Positions 1 to 9,255 of a stretch of DNA of 64,000 bases are shown here, piece by piece. The notes beneath the pieces were generated by a model. That model was not told where the DNA came from and did not search any database. It worked only from the letters and a program-made list of their open reading frames with translations. How positions within the stretch are numbered: position 1 is the stretch's first letter; each line of letters begins with the position of its first letter. This stretch comes from an uncultured Neomegalonema sp. (GTDB lineage: Bacteria; Pseudomonadota; Alphaproteobacteria; Rhodobacterales; Rhodobacteraceae), in assembly GCA_937957975.1 (NCBI GenBank), contig CALFFK010000030.1, positions 1 through 64,000 on the forward strand, in the 5' to 3' direction. A program made the position numbers and the translations under genes.

Positions 1-107
1 CTTTGTGTATCTTGTCTTTAATCATTTGGGCGCAAGCTTCGTCCCGCTTTCGGACAGTTTTATGGTGGAGCGTGTCGCACAGGGCGCAGTTCGCGCAAAG
101 AGTGACA

Positions 108-1520
108 TTAATTTCCCCGTCCACCAACCACAATATCGTCCATCAGCACCGTTGGCTGGCCCACACCCACTGGCAGCCATTGCCCTTGTTTTCCGCACAT
201 GCCGATACCGTCATCAAGAGCCATGTCATTGCCGATCATGCGAATTTTCTTCATTGCGCTGGCTCCGTCACCAATGAGCGTTGCGCCCTTGATAGGGTGC
301 AGAACCTTGCCATTTTTCACACGATACGCCTCGGTACAGGAAAAGACGAATTTTCCATTGGTAATATCCACCTGTCCGCCGCCGAAATCGACTGCGTAGA
401 TACCGTCTTCCACTGCCGCAACGATTTCGTCGGGTTCGTGTTGTCCGCCAAGCATATAGGTATTGGTCATGCGGGGCATCGGGGCGTGGGCGTAGGATTG
501 CCGCCGTCCATTGCCTGTGGGCGAAACGCCCATCAACCGCGCATTCTGGCGATCCTGCATATAGCCGACGAGCCGCCCGTCTTCGATCAGGGTCGTGCAG
601 TTTGATGCCTCGCCCTCGTCATCGACGCTGATCGAGCCGCGCCGGTCGGGCAGGGTTCCATCATCCACGACTGTCACACCGGGCGCTGCCACCATTTCGC
701 CCATCAGGCCAGCAAAAGCCGATGTTTTCTTACGGTTGAAATCGCCTTCAAGACCATGACCGACCGCTTCGTGCAGCATCACACCGCACCATGCGGGGCC
801 AAGCGCCACCTGCATTGCACCCCCTGGTCCGTCTTCGGCGGCCAGATTGACCAGCGCCTTGCGATGGGCCTCATCTGCCAGATGCTTCCAGCGGGAAGGG
901 TCGAGCAATAACGCATAGCCATGGCGTCCCCCACCCCCGGCAGACCCGCTTTCGCGCCGACCGTTTTCCTCGACGATGACCGAGACATTGATTCGGGCAA
1001 GGGGGCGCGTATCTGTCACCCGATGTCCATCGGCGCGCAGGATTTCGATTTCCTGTAATTCGCCGGACAGGGACGCAGTTGCCTGCACGACACGGGGGTC
1101 TTTATCCCGCAGATAGGCATCAATCTCCCGCAGCAGGGCGATCTTCACGCTGAAGGCCGGTTCATCGAGAGGATTATCATCGACATAGAGCTTGCGATTT
1201 GTGCGGGCGGGCGCATCCGCATAGGCCACATCGCGTCCGCTTTTCACCGCCGCCGCCGCATCCGCCGCCCGCTTGAGCGCCGTGCCGGTCAGCTCATCCG
1301 AATGGGCATATCCCACAGCCTCCCCCGCCACGACCCGCAATCCAAAGCCTTCAGCGGCATCATAGGAGGCGTTTCTGAGTCGCCCATCATCGAACATCAG
1401 CGTTTCCCCCCGCCGTCGCTCGAAGAACAACTCGCCATCATCGGCCCCGTGAATGGCTTCGCCCAGGACGGCCCCGGCAGTGTCGAGATCAATGTCACCG
1501 GAAAAGGGATCGAAGGGCAT
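108..1520 (-). CDS. tldD: Metalloprotease TldD
   Basis: A 470-residue protein of the TldD/PmbA family. In characterised bacteria the TldD-TldE complex is a cytosolic zinc protease that trims modified peptides and unfolded leader sequences. The zinc-binding HExxxH motif is visible as HEAVGHG at residues 250-256, with H250, E251 and H255, and the conserved C-terminal segment FSCTEAYRV is present. Length is normal for TldD. The partner TldE/PmbA is not in the window. It is divergent from coxB, an arrangement common in Rhodobacterales. The first 107 bases of the window, beyond its stop codon, contain no gene I can recognise. Confidence 0.95.
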   Translation of the reverse strand: MPFDPFSGDIDLDTAGAVLGEAIHGADDGELFFERRRGETLMFDDGRLRNASYDAAEGFGLRVVAGEAVGYAHSDELTGTALKRAADAAAAVKSGRDVAYADAPARTNRKLYVDDNPLDEPAFSVKIALLREIDAYLRDKDPRVVQATASLSGELQEIEILRADGHRVTDTRPLARINVSVIVEENGRRESGSAGGGGRHGYALLLDPSRWKHLADEAHRKALVNLAAEDGPGGAMQVALGPAWCGVMLHEAVGHGLEGDFNRKKTSAFAGLMGEMVAAPGVTVVDDGTLPDRRGSISVDDEGEASNCTTLIEDGRLVGYMQDRQNARLMGVSPTGNGRRQSYAHAPMPRMTNTYMLGGQHEPDEIVAAVEDGIYAVDFGGGQVDITNGKFVFSCTEAYRVKNGKVLHPIKGATLIGDGASAMKKIRMIGNDMALDDGIGMCGKQGQWLPVGVGQPTVLMDDIVVGGRGN

Positions 1521-1603
1521 GGGCTGGCTTCCTCACAGATTGGTTCTTGCCAGAGGTGGCGCGAGGGGAGGCGAAAAGCAAGCAGAGGGTGATTTTTGAC
1601 GTC

Positions 1604-1629
1604 TGATACTCACCCCTGATACTCACCCC
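1604..1629. repeat. 13-bp perfect tandem duplication
   Basis: Two head-to-tail copies of TGATACTCACCCC at 1604-1616 and 1617-1629, in the 234-bp divergent gap between tldD and coxB. It is probably a simple replication slippage product. It lies about 125 bp upstream of the coxB start, so an effect on either promoter is possible but not shown. Confidence 0.75.
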
Positions 1630-1754
1630 CGATTAGCGACGCGATGCCGCGTGTTGTGCGCTTGCGAAGGGTAGGGCCATATGCTTGATTGCATCGCGAT
1701 TGCGAAAGGGGTATCGCGCATCCGTCCGCGCCCCGAAAACCGGAGACTGTGTCC

Positions 1755-2654
1755 ATGGCCCGCCTGACTGCTGCACTTTCCCTCACTGGACTGCTCGCCC
1801 TTGGGGCTGGGTCCGCTTATGCCGCCGGACTGGGGCAACCTGATCCATGGCAACTTGGATACCAGGAACCGGCGACCGACATCGCCGAGCGCGTCGTCTA
1901 TATGTCCTGGTGGCTGCATGTTCTTGCGGCGGTCATCACATTGTTTGTGACTGCGCTGCTAATATATGTATGCGTCAGGTTTTCGGCGAAGAACAATCCG
2001 ACCCCCTCGCGCTTTACCCATAATACGACGGTCGAAGTTATCTGGACCGTGGTTCCCGTGTTGATCCTCGTGGCCATGGCCTATCCGTCGATCAAGCTGC
2101 TTTATTATCAGGAAACGGTTCCCGAAAGCGAAGTGACCATCAAGGCCACCGGGTATCAGTGGTACTGGGGCTATACCTACAACGTTGATGGCGAGGACTA
2201 TTCCTATGACGCCTACATGGCGGGCGGGGGGTATTCCAGCTATGATGAGATGGTCGCTGGCATGAAGGCCGATGGCGAGTCAGATGATGCGATCCCTGAC
2301 GAAATGGAATGGAAACTTGCTGCGACTGCCCCAATGGTCGTGCCCGTGAACACCAAGGTTCGCTTGCATGTCACTGCCGCTGATGTGATGCACGCATGGA
2401 CAATTCCTTCCTTCGGCGTGAAGGTCGATGCGATTCCGGGCCGCTTGAACGAGCTGTGGTTCGAGGCAACCAAGACAGGTCGCTTCTACGGTCAGTGTTC
2501 CGAACTTTGCGGCAAGGATCACTCCTACATGCCGATCATGGTTGATGTGGTTCCCAAGGAAGAATGGGATGCGCGTTTGAATTCTGTTCTTGAGAAATAC
2601 GCGGGCAAAACCCCTGATTCCAGCGTCAAGGTCGCTGCGGCGTCAGTCGAGTAA
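1755..2654 (+). CDS. coxB: Cytochrome c oxidase subunit II
   Basis: Subunit II of an aa3-type cytochrome c oxidase, which accepts electrons from cytochrome c at the binuclear CuA centre on the periplasmic side. The 299-residue product has an N-terminal signal-like segment, two membrane helices (about 52-76 and 92-117) and a cupredoxin domain with all CuA ligands visible: H213, C248, E250, C252, H256 and M259 in the run CSELCGKDHSYM. An acidic, Tyr- and Gly-rich insert at about 144-185 interrupts the domain. I chose the ATG at 1755 because GGAG lies 9 bases upstream and the signal segment begins there; a longer frame from 1689 lacks both. First gene of the oxidase assembly operon; subunit I is not in the window. 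Confidence 0.97.
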   Translation: MARLTAALSLTGLLALGAGSAYAAGLGQPDPWQLGYQEPATDIAERVVYMSWWLHVLAAVITLFVTALLIYVCVRFSAKNNPTPSRFTHNTTVEVIWTVVPVLILVAMAYPSIKLLYYQETVPESEVTIKATGYQWYWGYTYNVDGEDYSYDAYMAGGGYSSYDEMVAGMKADGESDDAIPDEMEWKLAATAPMVVPVNTKVRLHVTAADVMHAWTIPSFGVKVDAIPGRLNELWFEATKTGRFYGQCSELCGKDHSYMPIMVDVVPKEEWDARLNSVLEKYAGKTPDSSVKVAAASVE

Positions 2655-2659
2655 GCCCC

Positions 2660-3604
2660 ATGACAGATATTTCCGCCCATACCGCATCGCTCGGTGCGCC
2701 CCGCGAAAGCGAGGCGACCGTTGGGGACTTCTTCGCCCTGATGAAGCCGCGCGTGATGTCGCTTGTTATCTTCACGGCCCTTGCCGGGATGCTGGCTGCA
2801 CCTGTTTCGATACACCCGATTGTCGGCTTTGCATCATTGCTGTGCATTGCAGTTGGAGCAGGGGCTTCCGGTGCGCTGAATATGTGGTGGGAATCAGATA
2901 TCGATTCGCGCATGGGTCGCACCCAAAACCGTCCCATCCCTTCGGGCCGTGTTTCGCGTGATGAGGCGTTGGGCATCGGGTTTGGGCTATCAGTGATCTC
3001 TGTTGCGATGCTGGCGGTTTTCGCCAACTTCCTCTCGGCGGCCCTGCTCGCCGGGACCATCGCATTCTATGGCGGCTTTTATACGATGTGGCTGAAACGC
3101 CGAACCCCGCAGAATATCGTCATTGGCGGCGCAGCGGGGGCGATCCCGCCCGTGATTGGCTGGACGGTTGCGACTGGCTCCATCGCCATTGAGCCATTGC
3201 TGATGTTTGCGATCATCTTCCTTTGGACACCACCGCATTTCTGGGCATTGGCCCTCTGGAAGCGCCGCGAATATACCGAGGCCGAAGTGCCGATGCTGCC
3301 TGTTGTGGCGGGGCCGAAGGCGACGCGCGTTCAGGTGCTGGTCTATTCTGTCCTGTTGGCGATCAGCAGCATTGCGCTGATCTTTACCGATGTGGCTGGA
3401 CCGGCCTATATCGCGACGGCCATTGTCACGAATGCCATGTTCTGCTGGTTTGCATGGACTGTCTATCGCCGCGATGAACAGGCTGCACAGGCCGAAAAAT
3501 ACGGGGCAGAGAAAAAACTCTTCGCATTCTCGCTGACATATCTTGCCCTGATCTTTGCCTCGCTTCTGATCGATGCAGCCCTTCGCAATGCAGGGTGGAT
3601 TTGA
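2660..3604 (+). CDS. ctaB: Protoheme IX farnesyltransferase (heme O synthase)
   Basis: Transfers a farnesyl group to heme B to make heme O, the precursor of the heme A used by the oxidase encoded around it. The 314-residue integral membrane protein belongs to the UbiA prenyltransferase superfamily. The Asp-rich polyprenyl-diphosphate site is seen as N74, D80 and D82 in NMWWESDIDSRM, followed by NRPIPSG. It starts 5 bases after the coxB stop, so it is almost certainly co-transcribed with it. Multiple hydrophobic segments run through the rest of the protein, as expected for the family. Confidence 0.97.
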   Translation: MTDISAHTASLGAPRESEATVGDFFALMKPRVMSLVIFTALAGMLAAPVSIHPIVGFASLLCIAVGAGASGALNMWWESDIDSRMGRTQNRPIPSGRVSRDEALGIGFGLSVISVAMLAVFANFLSAALLAGTIAFYGGFYTMWLKRRTPQNIVIGGAAGAIPPVIGWTVATGSIAIEPLLMFAIIFLWTPPHFWALALWKRREYTEAEVPMLPVVAGPKATRVQVLVYSVLLAISSIALIFTDVAGPAYIATAIVTNAMFCWFAWTVYRRDEQAAQAEKYGAEKKLFAFSLTYLALIFASLLIDAALRNAGWI

Positions 3605-3606
3605 GC

Positions 3607-3729
3607 ATGGCTGATTCAGAACTGCATAAGCGCCGTTTGGGCCGGAACATCTTCGTTGGTCTGATTCTGCTCGGTTTCGTTGCGCTGGTCTTTGCTGTCA
3701 CGATGGTCAAGCTTCAGGCGACGCTGTGA
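3607..3729 (+). CDS. 40-residue single-span membrane protein in the oxidase assembly operon
   Basis: A short frame lying exactly between ctaB (2 bases away) and ctaG (9 bases away). The product starts MADSELHKRRLGRN and continues with one membrane helix of about 20 residues, ending MVKLQATL. Small proteins of this kind at the same position are known in the cox operons of other Rhodobacterales and are usually described as oxidase assembly or CoxF-like proteins; that label is from context. The positively charged segment before the helix suggests an N-in topology. It is likely real because of its tight spacing and conserved position, but its function cannot be read from the sequence. Confidence 0.75.
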   Translation: MADSELHKRRLGRNIFVGLILLGFVALVFAVTMVKLQATL

Positions 3730-3738
3730 GGAACGGGA

Positions 3739-4332
3739 ATGAGTGACACGACCGGATCGAACCGCCGCACCGGCGTTACCCTGCTTGGGGTCGCGGCGTG
3801 CATGGTTGCGCTTTCCTTTGCGGCTGTGCCGCTCTACCGCATCTTTTGCCAGATAACGGGGTTTGGTGGGACGCCCCTGCGCGCCTCCGTCGTGAATGAA
3901 GTCATCCTCGACGAGACAATCACTGTTACTTTCGATGCCTCTACCGAAAGCGACATGCCGTGGGTCTTCAAGCCAGCCCAGAAGAACATGGAAATCCCTA
4001 TTGGTGAGACCGGGTTGGCCTTCTACACTGCCCATAATCCGACTGACCGGCCCATCGCCGGAACAGCGGTCTTCAACGTGACGCCTTTCAAGATCGGGCC
4101 GTATTTCGTGAAGATCGATTGTTTCTGTTTCAACGAGCAGGTGTTGAAACCCGGCGAAAGCGTCGATATGCCCGTCACATTCTATGTTGATCCTGAAATT
4201 CGCGATGATCGGTCAACCAAAGAGGTGAAGGGCATTACCTTGTCCTATACATTCTACGAAACAGACTTGCCCGAAGGGTATCACACGGCGCAGATTGCGC
4301 GCGACGCCTCCGACGGGGCACAAGTCAACTAA
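3739..4332 (+). CDS. ctaG: Copper chaperone CtaG/Cox11
   Basis: Delivers copper to the CuB site of cytochrome oxidase subunit I. The 197-residue protein has one N-terminal membrane helix (about 11-33) and a periplasmic immunoglobulin-like domain. The copper-binding CFCF motif is present (C128 and C130 in DCFCFNEQ), and the conserved Cys after the helix is C37. Length and motifs are typical of the Cox11 family. It is located between the 40-residue protein and coxC, in the same orientation and presumably in the same transcript. Confidence 0.96.
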   Translation: MSDTTGSNRRTGVTLLGVAACMVALSFAAVPLYRIFCQITGFGGTPLRASVVNEVILDETITVTFDASTESDMPWVFKPAQKNMEIPIGETGLAFYTAHNPTDRPIAGTAVFNVTPFKIGPYFVKIDCFCFNEQVLKPGESVDMPVTFYVDPEIRDDRSTKEVKGITLSYTFYETDLPEGYHTAQIARDASDGAQVN

Positions 4333-4362
4333 CGTATACGAACCACGCTGCGGGAGCGAACG

Positions 4363-5241
4363 ATGGCAGGCCACGCTAAACACGATTATCACATCCTCGA
4401 ACCCAGTGTCTGGCCGTTCGTTGCGGCAGTCAGCGCCTTTGTCATGCTGTTCGGCGCAGTCCTGTGGATGAAAGGCGGCGCACCGCTGCTGTTCCTCGCC
4501 GGTTTTGCTGGTGTACTGTTCGTCATGTATTCGTGGTGGGCGGAAGTCATCAATGAAGCGCATGTCGGCGATCATACGCCGGTCGTCTATATCGGCCTGC
4601 GCTATGGCTTTATCCTTTTCATCATCTCCGAAGTGATGTTCTTCCTTGCATGGTTCTGGGCCTATTTTCGCTACGGTCTTTTCGTCCCTGACAAGACCAG
4701 CGATGACAGCCATGGCATCGGGTTTGAACTCGGAAGCGCGTTTCCACCCGAAGGTATCCACGCGGTTGATCCACTCGGCCTGCCGCTGGTGAACACACTG
4801 ATTCTGTTATTGTCCGGCTGCACCCTGACGGCGGCGCATCATTACCTGATGGAAATGCGCGAAGGCGGTGATGAACCCGATCCAAAACGTCAACAGGTTT
4901 TCTGGACCCTGGCGATCACAACGGCACTCGGTGCGATCTTCCTGATGTTTCAGGCTCTCGAATATGTCGAAGCATATCACCACGACCTGACGCTCCAGAA
5001 CACTTTCTATGGCGCAACCTTCTTCATGGCGACGGGCTTTCATGGAATGCACGTCCTCATCGGGACCATTTTCCTCGGCATTTGCCTGATCCGTGTGAAG
5101 AAGGGGCATTTCACTGCCAAGAAGCATATCGGGTTTGAGGCGGCGGCGTGGTACTGGCACTTCGTTGATGTGGTCTGGCTGTTCCTGTTCTTTGCCGTCT
5201 ATGTGGGCAGCGTCGGGTTCTTCGCCGTGGGCGGTCACTGA
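4363..5241 (+). CDS. coxC: Cytochrome c oxidase subunit III
   Basis: A 292-residue polytopic membrane protein, subunit III of the aa3 oxidase, which stabilises the catalytic core and its proton uptake. Seven hydrophobic segments can be traced. Diagnostic stretches include SEVMFFLAWFWAYF and the C-terminal TGFHGMHVLIGT and WYWHFVDVVWLFLF. The usual alphaproteobacterial order ctaG-coxC-SURF1 is kept, with 30 bases between ctaG and this gene and 6 bases to the next. Confidence 0.97.
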   Translation: MAGHAKHDYHILEPSVWPFVAAVSAFVMLFGAVLWMKGGAPLLFLAGFAGVLFVMYSWWAEVINEAHVGDHTPVVYIGLRYGFILFIISEVMFFLAWFWAYFRYGLFVPDKTSDDSHGIGFELGSAFPPEGIHAVDPLGLPLVNTLILLLSGCTLTAAHHYLMEMREGGDEPDPKRQQVFWTLAITTALGAIFLMFQALEYVEAYHHDLTLQNTFYGATFFMATGFHGMHVLIGTIFLGICLIRVKKGHFTAKKHIGFEAAAWYWHFVDVVWLFLFFAVYVGSVGFFAVGGH

Positions 5242-5247
5242 CCGGCG

Positions 5248-5952
5248 ATGACGTCATTCTATCGGACGGGACTTCTGGGGCCGATCATTATCGGCCTTGG
5301 CGGTCTCTCCACATTGCTTGCTTTGGGCTTTTGGCAGCTTGATCGCCTTGGCTGGAAGCGCGGTATCATTGCCGAAGCCGAGCGACGGCTGTCTTTGTCG
5401 CCTGTGGCCCTTCCTGTTGATCTTGACCCCCTGCGCGACGACTATCTGCCGGTCTTCGTGGAAGGGCGGTTTGCCGGTGATGAACTCTATCATCTGACAT
5501 CGAAAAAGCCGCAGGGACCGGGCTTTGACATCATTGCGCCCTTTGAGGCCGATGACGGACGCCGCATTCTTATCGAGCGCGGCTATGTTCCACAGGACCA
5601 ACGCGATCCAGCCACGCGCCGCGCGCCCGAAGGCACACAGCGGATAGAGGGCTTCCTGCGTTGGCCCGATGACGTGAACCGCTTTACCCCCGACCCCGAC
5701 CCTGCCAAGCGCATCTGGTACGCACGCAATGTCCCTTCATTATCCGGGGCGGCACAAACTGATCCCGTGATGATCGTGCAGGCGCCGACAGGCGCACAGG
5801 GCTATCCACGCGGGCGCGCCGTTGCCGTGCGGATCAGAAACAACCACCTGCAATACGCCCTGACATGGTTCAGCATTGCTGTGATCTGGCTCGTGATGAC
5901 CGTGATCTGGATGCGCCGTCTGCGCCTTGCACGCCCTTCACAGGGAGAGTAG
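5248..5952 (+). CDS. SURF1 family cytochrome oxidase assembly protein
   Basis: A 234-residue SURF1/Shy1 homologue. Members have two terminal membrane helices around a periplasmic domain and help insert heme a into oxidase subunit I. The N-terminal helix (about 9-28) ends in the family signature FWQLDRLGWK, and the C-terminal segment NNHLQYALTWFSIAVIWL carries the second helix. It starts 6 bases after coxC and closes the oxidase assembly block. Length is typical. Confidence 0.94.
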   Translation: MTSFYRTGLLGPIIIGLGGLSTLLALGFWQLDRLGWKRGIIAEAERRLSLSPVALPVDLDPLRDDYLPVFVEGRFAGDELYHLTSKKPQGPGFDIIAPFEADDGRRILIERGYVPQDQRDPATRRAPEGTQRIEGFLRWPDDVNRFTPDPDPAKRIWYARNVPSLSGAAQTDPVMIVQAPTGAQGYPRGRAVAVRIRNNHLQYALTWFSIAVIWLVMTVIWMRRLRLARPSQGE

Positions 5953-5981
5953 AGCAGGGCGTATCAGGACGCGGAGCTACC

Positions 5982-7370
5982 ATGAAGTATATCAGCACAA
6001 GGGGCGCTGCCCCCATTGTCGGTTTTGAGGATGCTTTACTCGCCGGTCTGGCCCGCGATGGCGGGCTGTATGTGCCTGAAGAATGGCCGGTCCTCTCGCC
6101 CGATGTCATTCGCTCCTTGCAAGGCGCTCCCTATGAGACGGTTGCTCTCGAAGTCCTGCGCCCTTTCGTTGGCGGCATGGATATGGTCGCGCTGAAATCC
6201 ATGATTGACCGCGCCTATGCCGGTTTTGGCCACCGTGCCGTCGTCCCGCTGGTGCAGATTGATGAGCGCAACTGGGTGCTGGAGCTGTTCCATGGCCCGA
6301 CACTGGCCTTCAAGGATCTGGCGATGCAGCTTATCGGGCTGTTGTTCGACCATGTGCTGGAGGCCCGTAACGAGCGTGTCACCATCGTGGGCGCGACATC
6401 GGGCGATACCGGCTCGGCGGCTATCGAGGCGTTCCGGGGCAAGGCGCGCGCCGATGTCTTTATCCTCTACCCCCATAACCGCGTTTCTGAAGTACAACGC
6501 CGCCAGATGACGACGCCAACCGAAGCCAATGTCCACGCCATCGCAGTGGAAGGCGATTTCGATGATTGTCAGGCTCTCGTCAAAGCCATGTTCAATGATT
6601 TCGAGTTTCGCGATTCGATGAAGCTGGGCGCGGTCAACTCGATCAACTGGACCCGCGTAATGGCGCAGATCGTCTATTACGCAACGTCCTCGCTGGCCCT
6701 TGGCGGTACGGAGCGTCGTATTGATTATTCCGTTCCGACCGGTAATTTCGGAGACATCTTCGCGGGCTATGTCGCCCGCAGAATGGGTTTTCCTGTCGGT
6801 GAACTGGTGATTGCCACCAACGAGAACGACATTTTGCACCGCACCGTCGAGACAGGCCGCTACGAGATCGAGGGGGTTACGCAAACCCTGACTCCAAGCA
6901 TGGATATTCAGGTCTCCTCCAATTTTGAGCGTCTGCTGTTCGATCTTGCCGACCGCGAGGGTCAGGCCGTCGCGCAGATGATGGACGAGTTGAAGACAAC
7001 CCGCACCATGGCCCTGTCGCAAGGCCAGCAGGATCGCCTGCATGATGGGTTTTCCTCCGCGCGCGTAGACCGGGCCACGACGCTGGAAACGATCAACCAG
7101 ACGCGCCGACAGATTGGCATGACCCTCGATCCACACAGCGCCGTTGGCCTCGCCGCCGCCCGCCGCAAGGCGCGCCCCGAACACCCCATGGTCACGCTCG
7201 CCACGGCGCACCCCGCGAAATTCCCCGATGCCGTGCGCGAGGCAATCGGCGTGGAAACCCCCCTGCCCGAACGCATGGCCGACCTCTACGAACGCCCGGA
7301 GCGCATGACGATCCTCCCCAATGACCTCGCCGCGATAGAAAATTTCATCCGCAAGGAAGCCAACGCATGA
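5982..7370 (+). CDS. thrC: Threonine synthase
   Basis: PLP enzyme converting O-phospho-L-homoserine to L-threonine, the last step of threonine synthesis. The 462-residue protein has the family N-terminus MKYISTRG and the PLP-binding lysine K111 in LAFKDLAMQ. I placed the start at 5982, where GGAG stands 6 bases upstream; the frame stays open back into the SURF1 gene, but that extension does not look like ThrC. It overlaps the following protease gene by 4 bases (ATGA), suggesting translational coupling. The same order follows the cox genes in many Rhodobacterales. Confidence 0.96.
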   Translation: MKYISTRGAAPIVGFEDALLAGLARDGGLYVPEEWPVLSPDVIRSLQGAPYETVALEVLRPFVGGMDMVALKSMIDRAYAGFGHRAVVPLVQIDERNWVLELFHGPTLAFKDLAMQLIGLLFDHVLEARNERVTIVGATSGDTGSAAIEAFRGKARADVFILYPHNRVSEVQRRQMTTPTEANVHAIAVEGDFDDCQALVKAMFNDFEFRDSMKLGAVNSINWTRVMAQIVYYATSSLALGGTERRIDYSVPTGNFGDIFAGYVARRMGFPVGELVIATNENDILHRTVETGRYEIEGVTQTLTPSMDIQVSSNFERLLFDLADREGQAVAQMMDELKTTRTMALSQGQQDRLHDGFSSARVDRATTLETINQTRRQIGMTLDPHSAVGLAAARRKARPEHPMVTLATAHPAKFPDAVREAIGVETPLPERMADLYERPERMTILPNDLAAIENFIRKEANA

Positions 7371-8650
7371 CCACTGAAATCGCCATTGAAGACGGGCGCA
7401 TCCGGGCGACGACATTGCCGAATGGCTTTCGTATTGTGACCGAGCATATGCCTTTCGTTAAATCCGCTGCGTTGGGGGTGTGGGTCGCCACCGGCTCGCG
7501 TAACGAGACACTGGCGGAGGCGGGGCTGTCGCATATGCTGGAGCATATGGCCTTCAAGGGAACTACGCGCCGTACCGCGCGCGGGATTGTGGAAGAGATC
7601 GAGGATGTGGGCGGCGACCTGAACGCCTATACCGATTACGAGATGACCGCGTATCAGGCGCGGGTTCTGGCCGAGCATGTGCCGCTGGCCCTCGACATCA
7701 TCGCTGATATTTTGCGTTCTTCGACCTTCCAGCCCGACGACATCGAACGCGAACGCCAGGTGATCCTGCAAGAGATTGGCGAGCGCAACGATATGCCTTC
7801 CATGGTCGCGATGGAGACGTTGCAGGAGATTGCTTTCCCGGATCAACCCCTTGGTCGCCCGATCATTGGCTCCCCTGAAAGCGTCCTGTCCTTTGATCGC
7901 GATGTGATCGCCGGGTATATGGATCGCCACTATGTTCCCTCGCGGATGATTCTTTCCGCCGCCGGGTACGTGGACCATGACGCCATCGTTCGCGATGCCG
8001 AGCGGCTGTTCGGTGATATGCCAGCCCGCGATGCCATTGCGGCGGACCCCGGCCATTACACATCCGGACGGAGCCAGACGATCAAGGCAAGTGAACAGGC
8101 ACATCTCGTGTTTGGCTTTGATGCCCCCGACAGTCGTGACATCGAAGCCCAGTTCCGTGCGCAGACGGCGGCGGCGGTCCTCGGTGGCGGCATGTCTTCG
8201 CGTCTGTTTCAGGAGGCCCGCGAGGAACGGGGGCTGTGCTATTCGATCTTCAGCTATGCTGATTCCTTTGCGGATGCCGGTCTGCTGACGGTTTATGCGG
8301 CGACCAGCGCGGAGCAATCGCATGAACTGGCGCATCTCATCATTGATGTGATGGCGCGCACGGCTGATGATATTACCGATGCCGAAGCCAGCCGCGCCCG
8401 CGCGCAATCAAAGGCCGGGATGCTCATGGCGCTTGAATCGCCCATGCGCCGTGCGGAAACGCTGGCCCGCCAGATTGCCCTGCGGGGCCGTCCGTTCCCG
8501 ATGAGCGAGATCGAGGCAATTATTGACGCGGTTGATGCCGCTTCGGTCCGCGATTCCCTGCGTGCGATTCTTGATGGTCCTGCGCCGAGTGCCGTTTATC
8601 TGGGGCCGGAAGGCGGTGGCCTGCCGGATGGCCTCGCCGAAGCCGCCTGA
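7367..8650 (+). CDS. M16 family zinc protease (processing peptidase-like)
   Basis: A 427-residue M16B peptidase, related to the mitochondrial processing peptidase beta subunit. The inverted zinc motif HxxEH is present as HMLEH at residues 56-60, followed by a downstream acidic region expected to hold the third ligand. Members act as cytosolic or periplasmic peptide-processing proteases; no signal peptide is visible here. It is coupled to thrC by a 4-base overlap. The gene order is syntenic with Rhodobacterales; its substrate cannot be deduced. Confidence 0.93.
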   Translation: MTTEIAIEDGRIRATTLPNGFRIVTEHMPFVKSAALGVWVATGSRNETLAEAGLSHMLEHMAFKGTTRRTARGIVEEIEDVGGDLNAYTDYEMTAYQARVLAEHVPLALDIIADILRSSTFQPDDIERERQVILQEIGERNDMPSMVAMETLQEIAFPDQPLGRPIIGSPESVLSFDRDVIAGYMDRHYVPSRMILSAAGYVDHDAIVRDAERLFGDMPARDAIAADPGHYTSGRSQTIKASEQAHLVFGFDAPDSRDIEAQFRAQTAAAVLGGGMSSRLFQEAREERGLCYSIFSYADSFADAGLLTVYAATSAEQSHELAHLIIDVMARTADDITDAEASRARAQSKAGMLMALESPMRRAETLARQIALRGRPFPMSEIEAIIDAVDAASVRDSLRAILDGPAPSAVYLGPEGGGLPDGLAEAA

Positions 8651-8655
8651 GACCC

Positions 8656-9255
8656 ATGGGATCGTGGTGGTCATTCCTGACGGGCAGGCGTGATTCTGTC
8701 ATTCCAATCCTGCAAACGGACAGGCTGGAACTGCGTGTGCCCGATGCGGATGATTTTCCTGAATGGTCACGTTTGCGCCGCGCTAACCGGGGCTTCCTGC
8801 AACCATGGGAGCCGAAATGGCCGCGCGATCACCTGTCGCAGCGATCCTTTCGTCGCCGGGTTCGTTGGGCGCAGGGCGAGGCGGAAAGCGGGCGGTCGCT
8901 GTCGTTTCTGATGTTTTTGCGTGATCCCCGGCTGATGGTTGGCGGCATCACCCTGAGCAATATCCGTCGCGGCCCTTCGCAATGTGGCACGCTCGGCTAT
9001 TGGGTCGGCGGTGAATATGCGCGGCGTGGCTATATGACCGAAGCCACTGATGCTGTTGTCCGTCATGCCTTCACGCAGATGCGCCTGACACGACTTGAGG
9101 CCGCCTGTCTGGAGGAGAACACCGCCTCACGCGGTTTGCTCACGGCCTGTGGTTTTCATTTTGAAGGCGTCGTGCGGTCGTATCTGGAAGTAGATGGTGT
9201 CGTCCGCGATCACATGCTGTTCGCCCGCGTCGTAGGGGATGAGGGATTACGCTGA
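8656..9255 (+). CDS. GNAT family N-acetyltransferase (RimJ/RimL-like)
   Basis: A 199-residue acetyltransferase of the RimJ/RimL group. The N-terminal part has the usual LQTDRLELRVPDADDFPEW stretch, and the acetyl-CoA binding region is seen around GYWVGGEYARRGYMTEA. RimJ-type enzymes acetylate N-termini of ribosomal proteins, but many relatives have other substrates, so the substrate is open. It begins 5 bases after the M16 protease gene with no strong ribosome site. Its 3' end overlaps the convergent yqgE gene by 9 bases. Confidence 0.88.
   Translation: MGSWWSFLTGRRDSVIPILQTDRLELRVPDADDFPEWSRLRRANRGFLQPWEPKWPRDHLSQRSFRRRVRWAQGEAESGRSLSFLMFLRDPRLMVGGITLSNIRRGPSQCGTLGYWVGGEYARRGYMTEATDAVVRHAFTQMRLTRLEAACLEENTASRGLLTACGFHFEGVVRSYLEVDGVVRDHMLFARVVGDEGLR

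Noticed and set aside
1-107. Short open frames at the left edge
   Set aside because: They run antisense into tldD and show no recognisable protein.
6036-7415. 459-codon minus-strand frame over thrC
   Set aside because: Shadow of threonine synthase, which has the complete PLP site on the sense strand.
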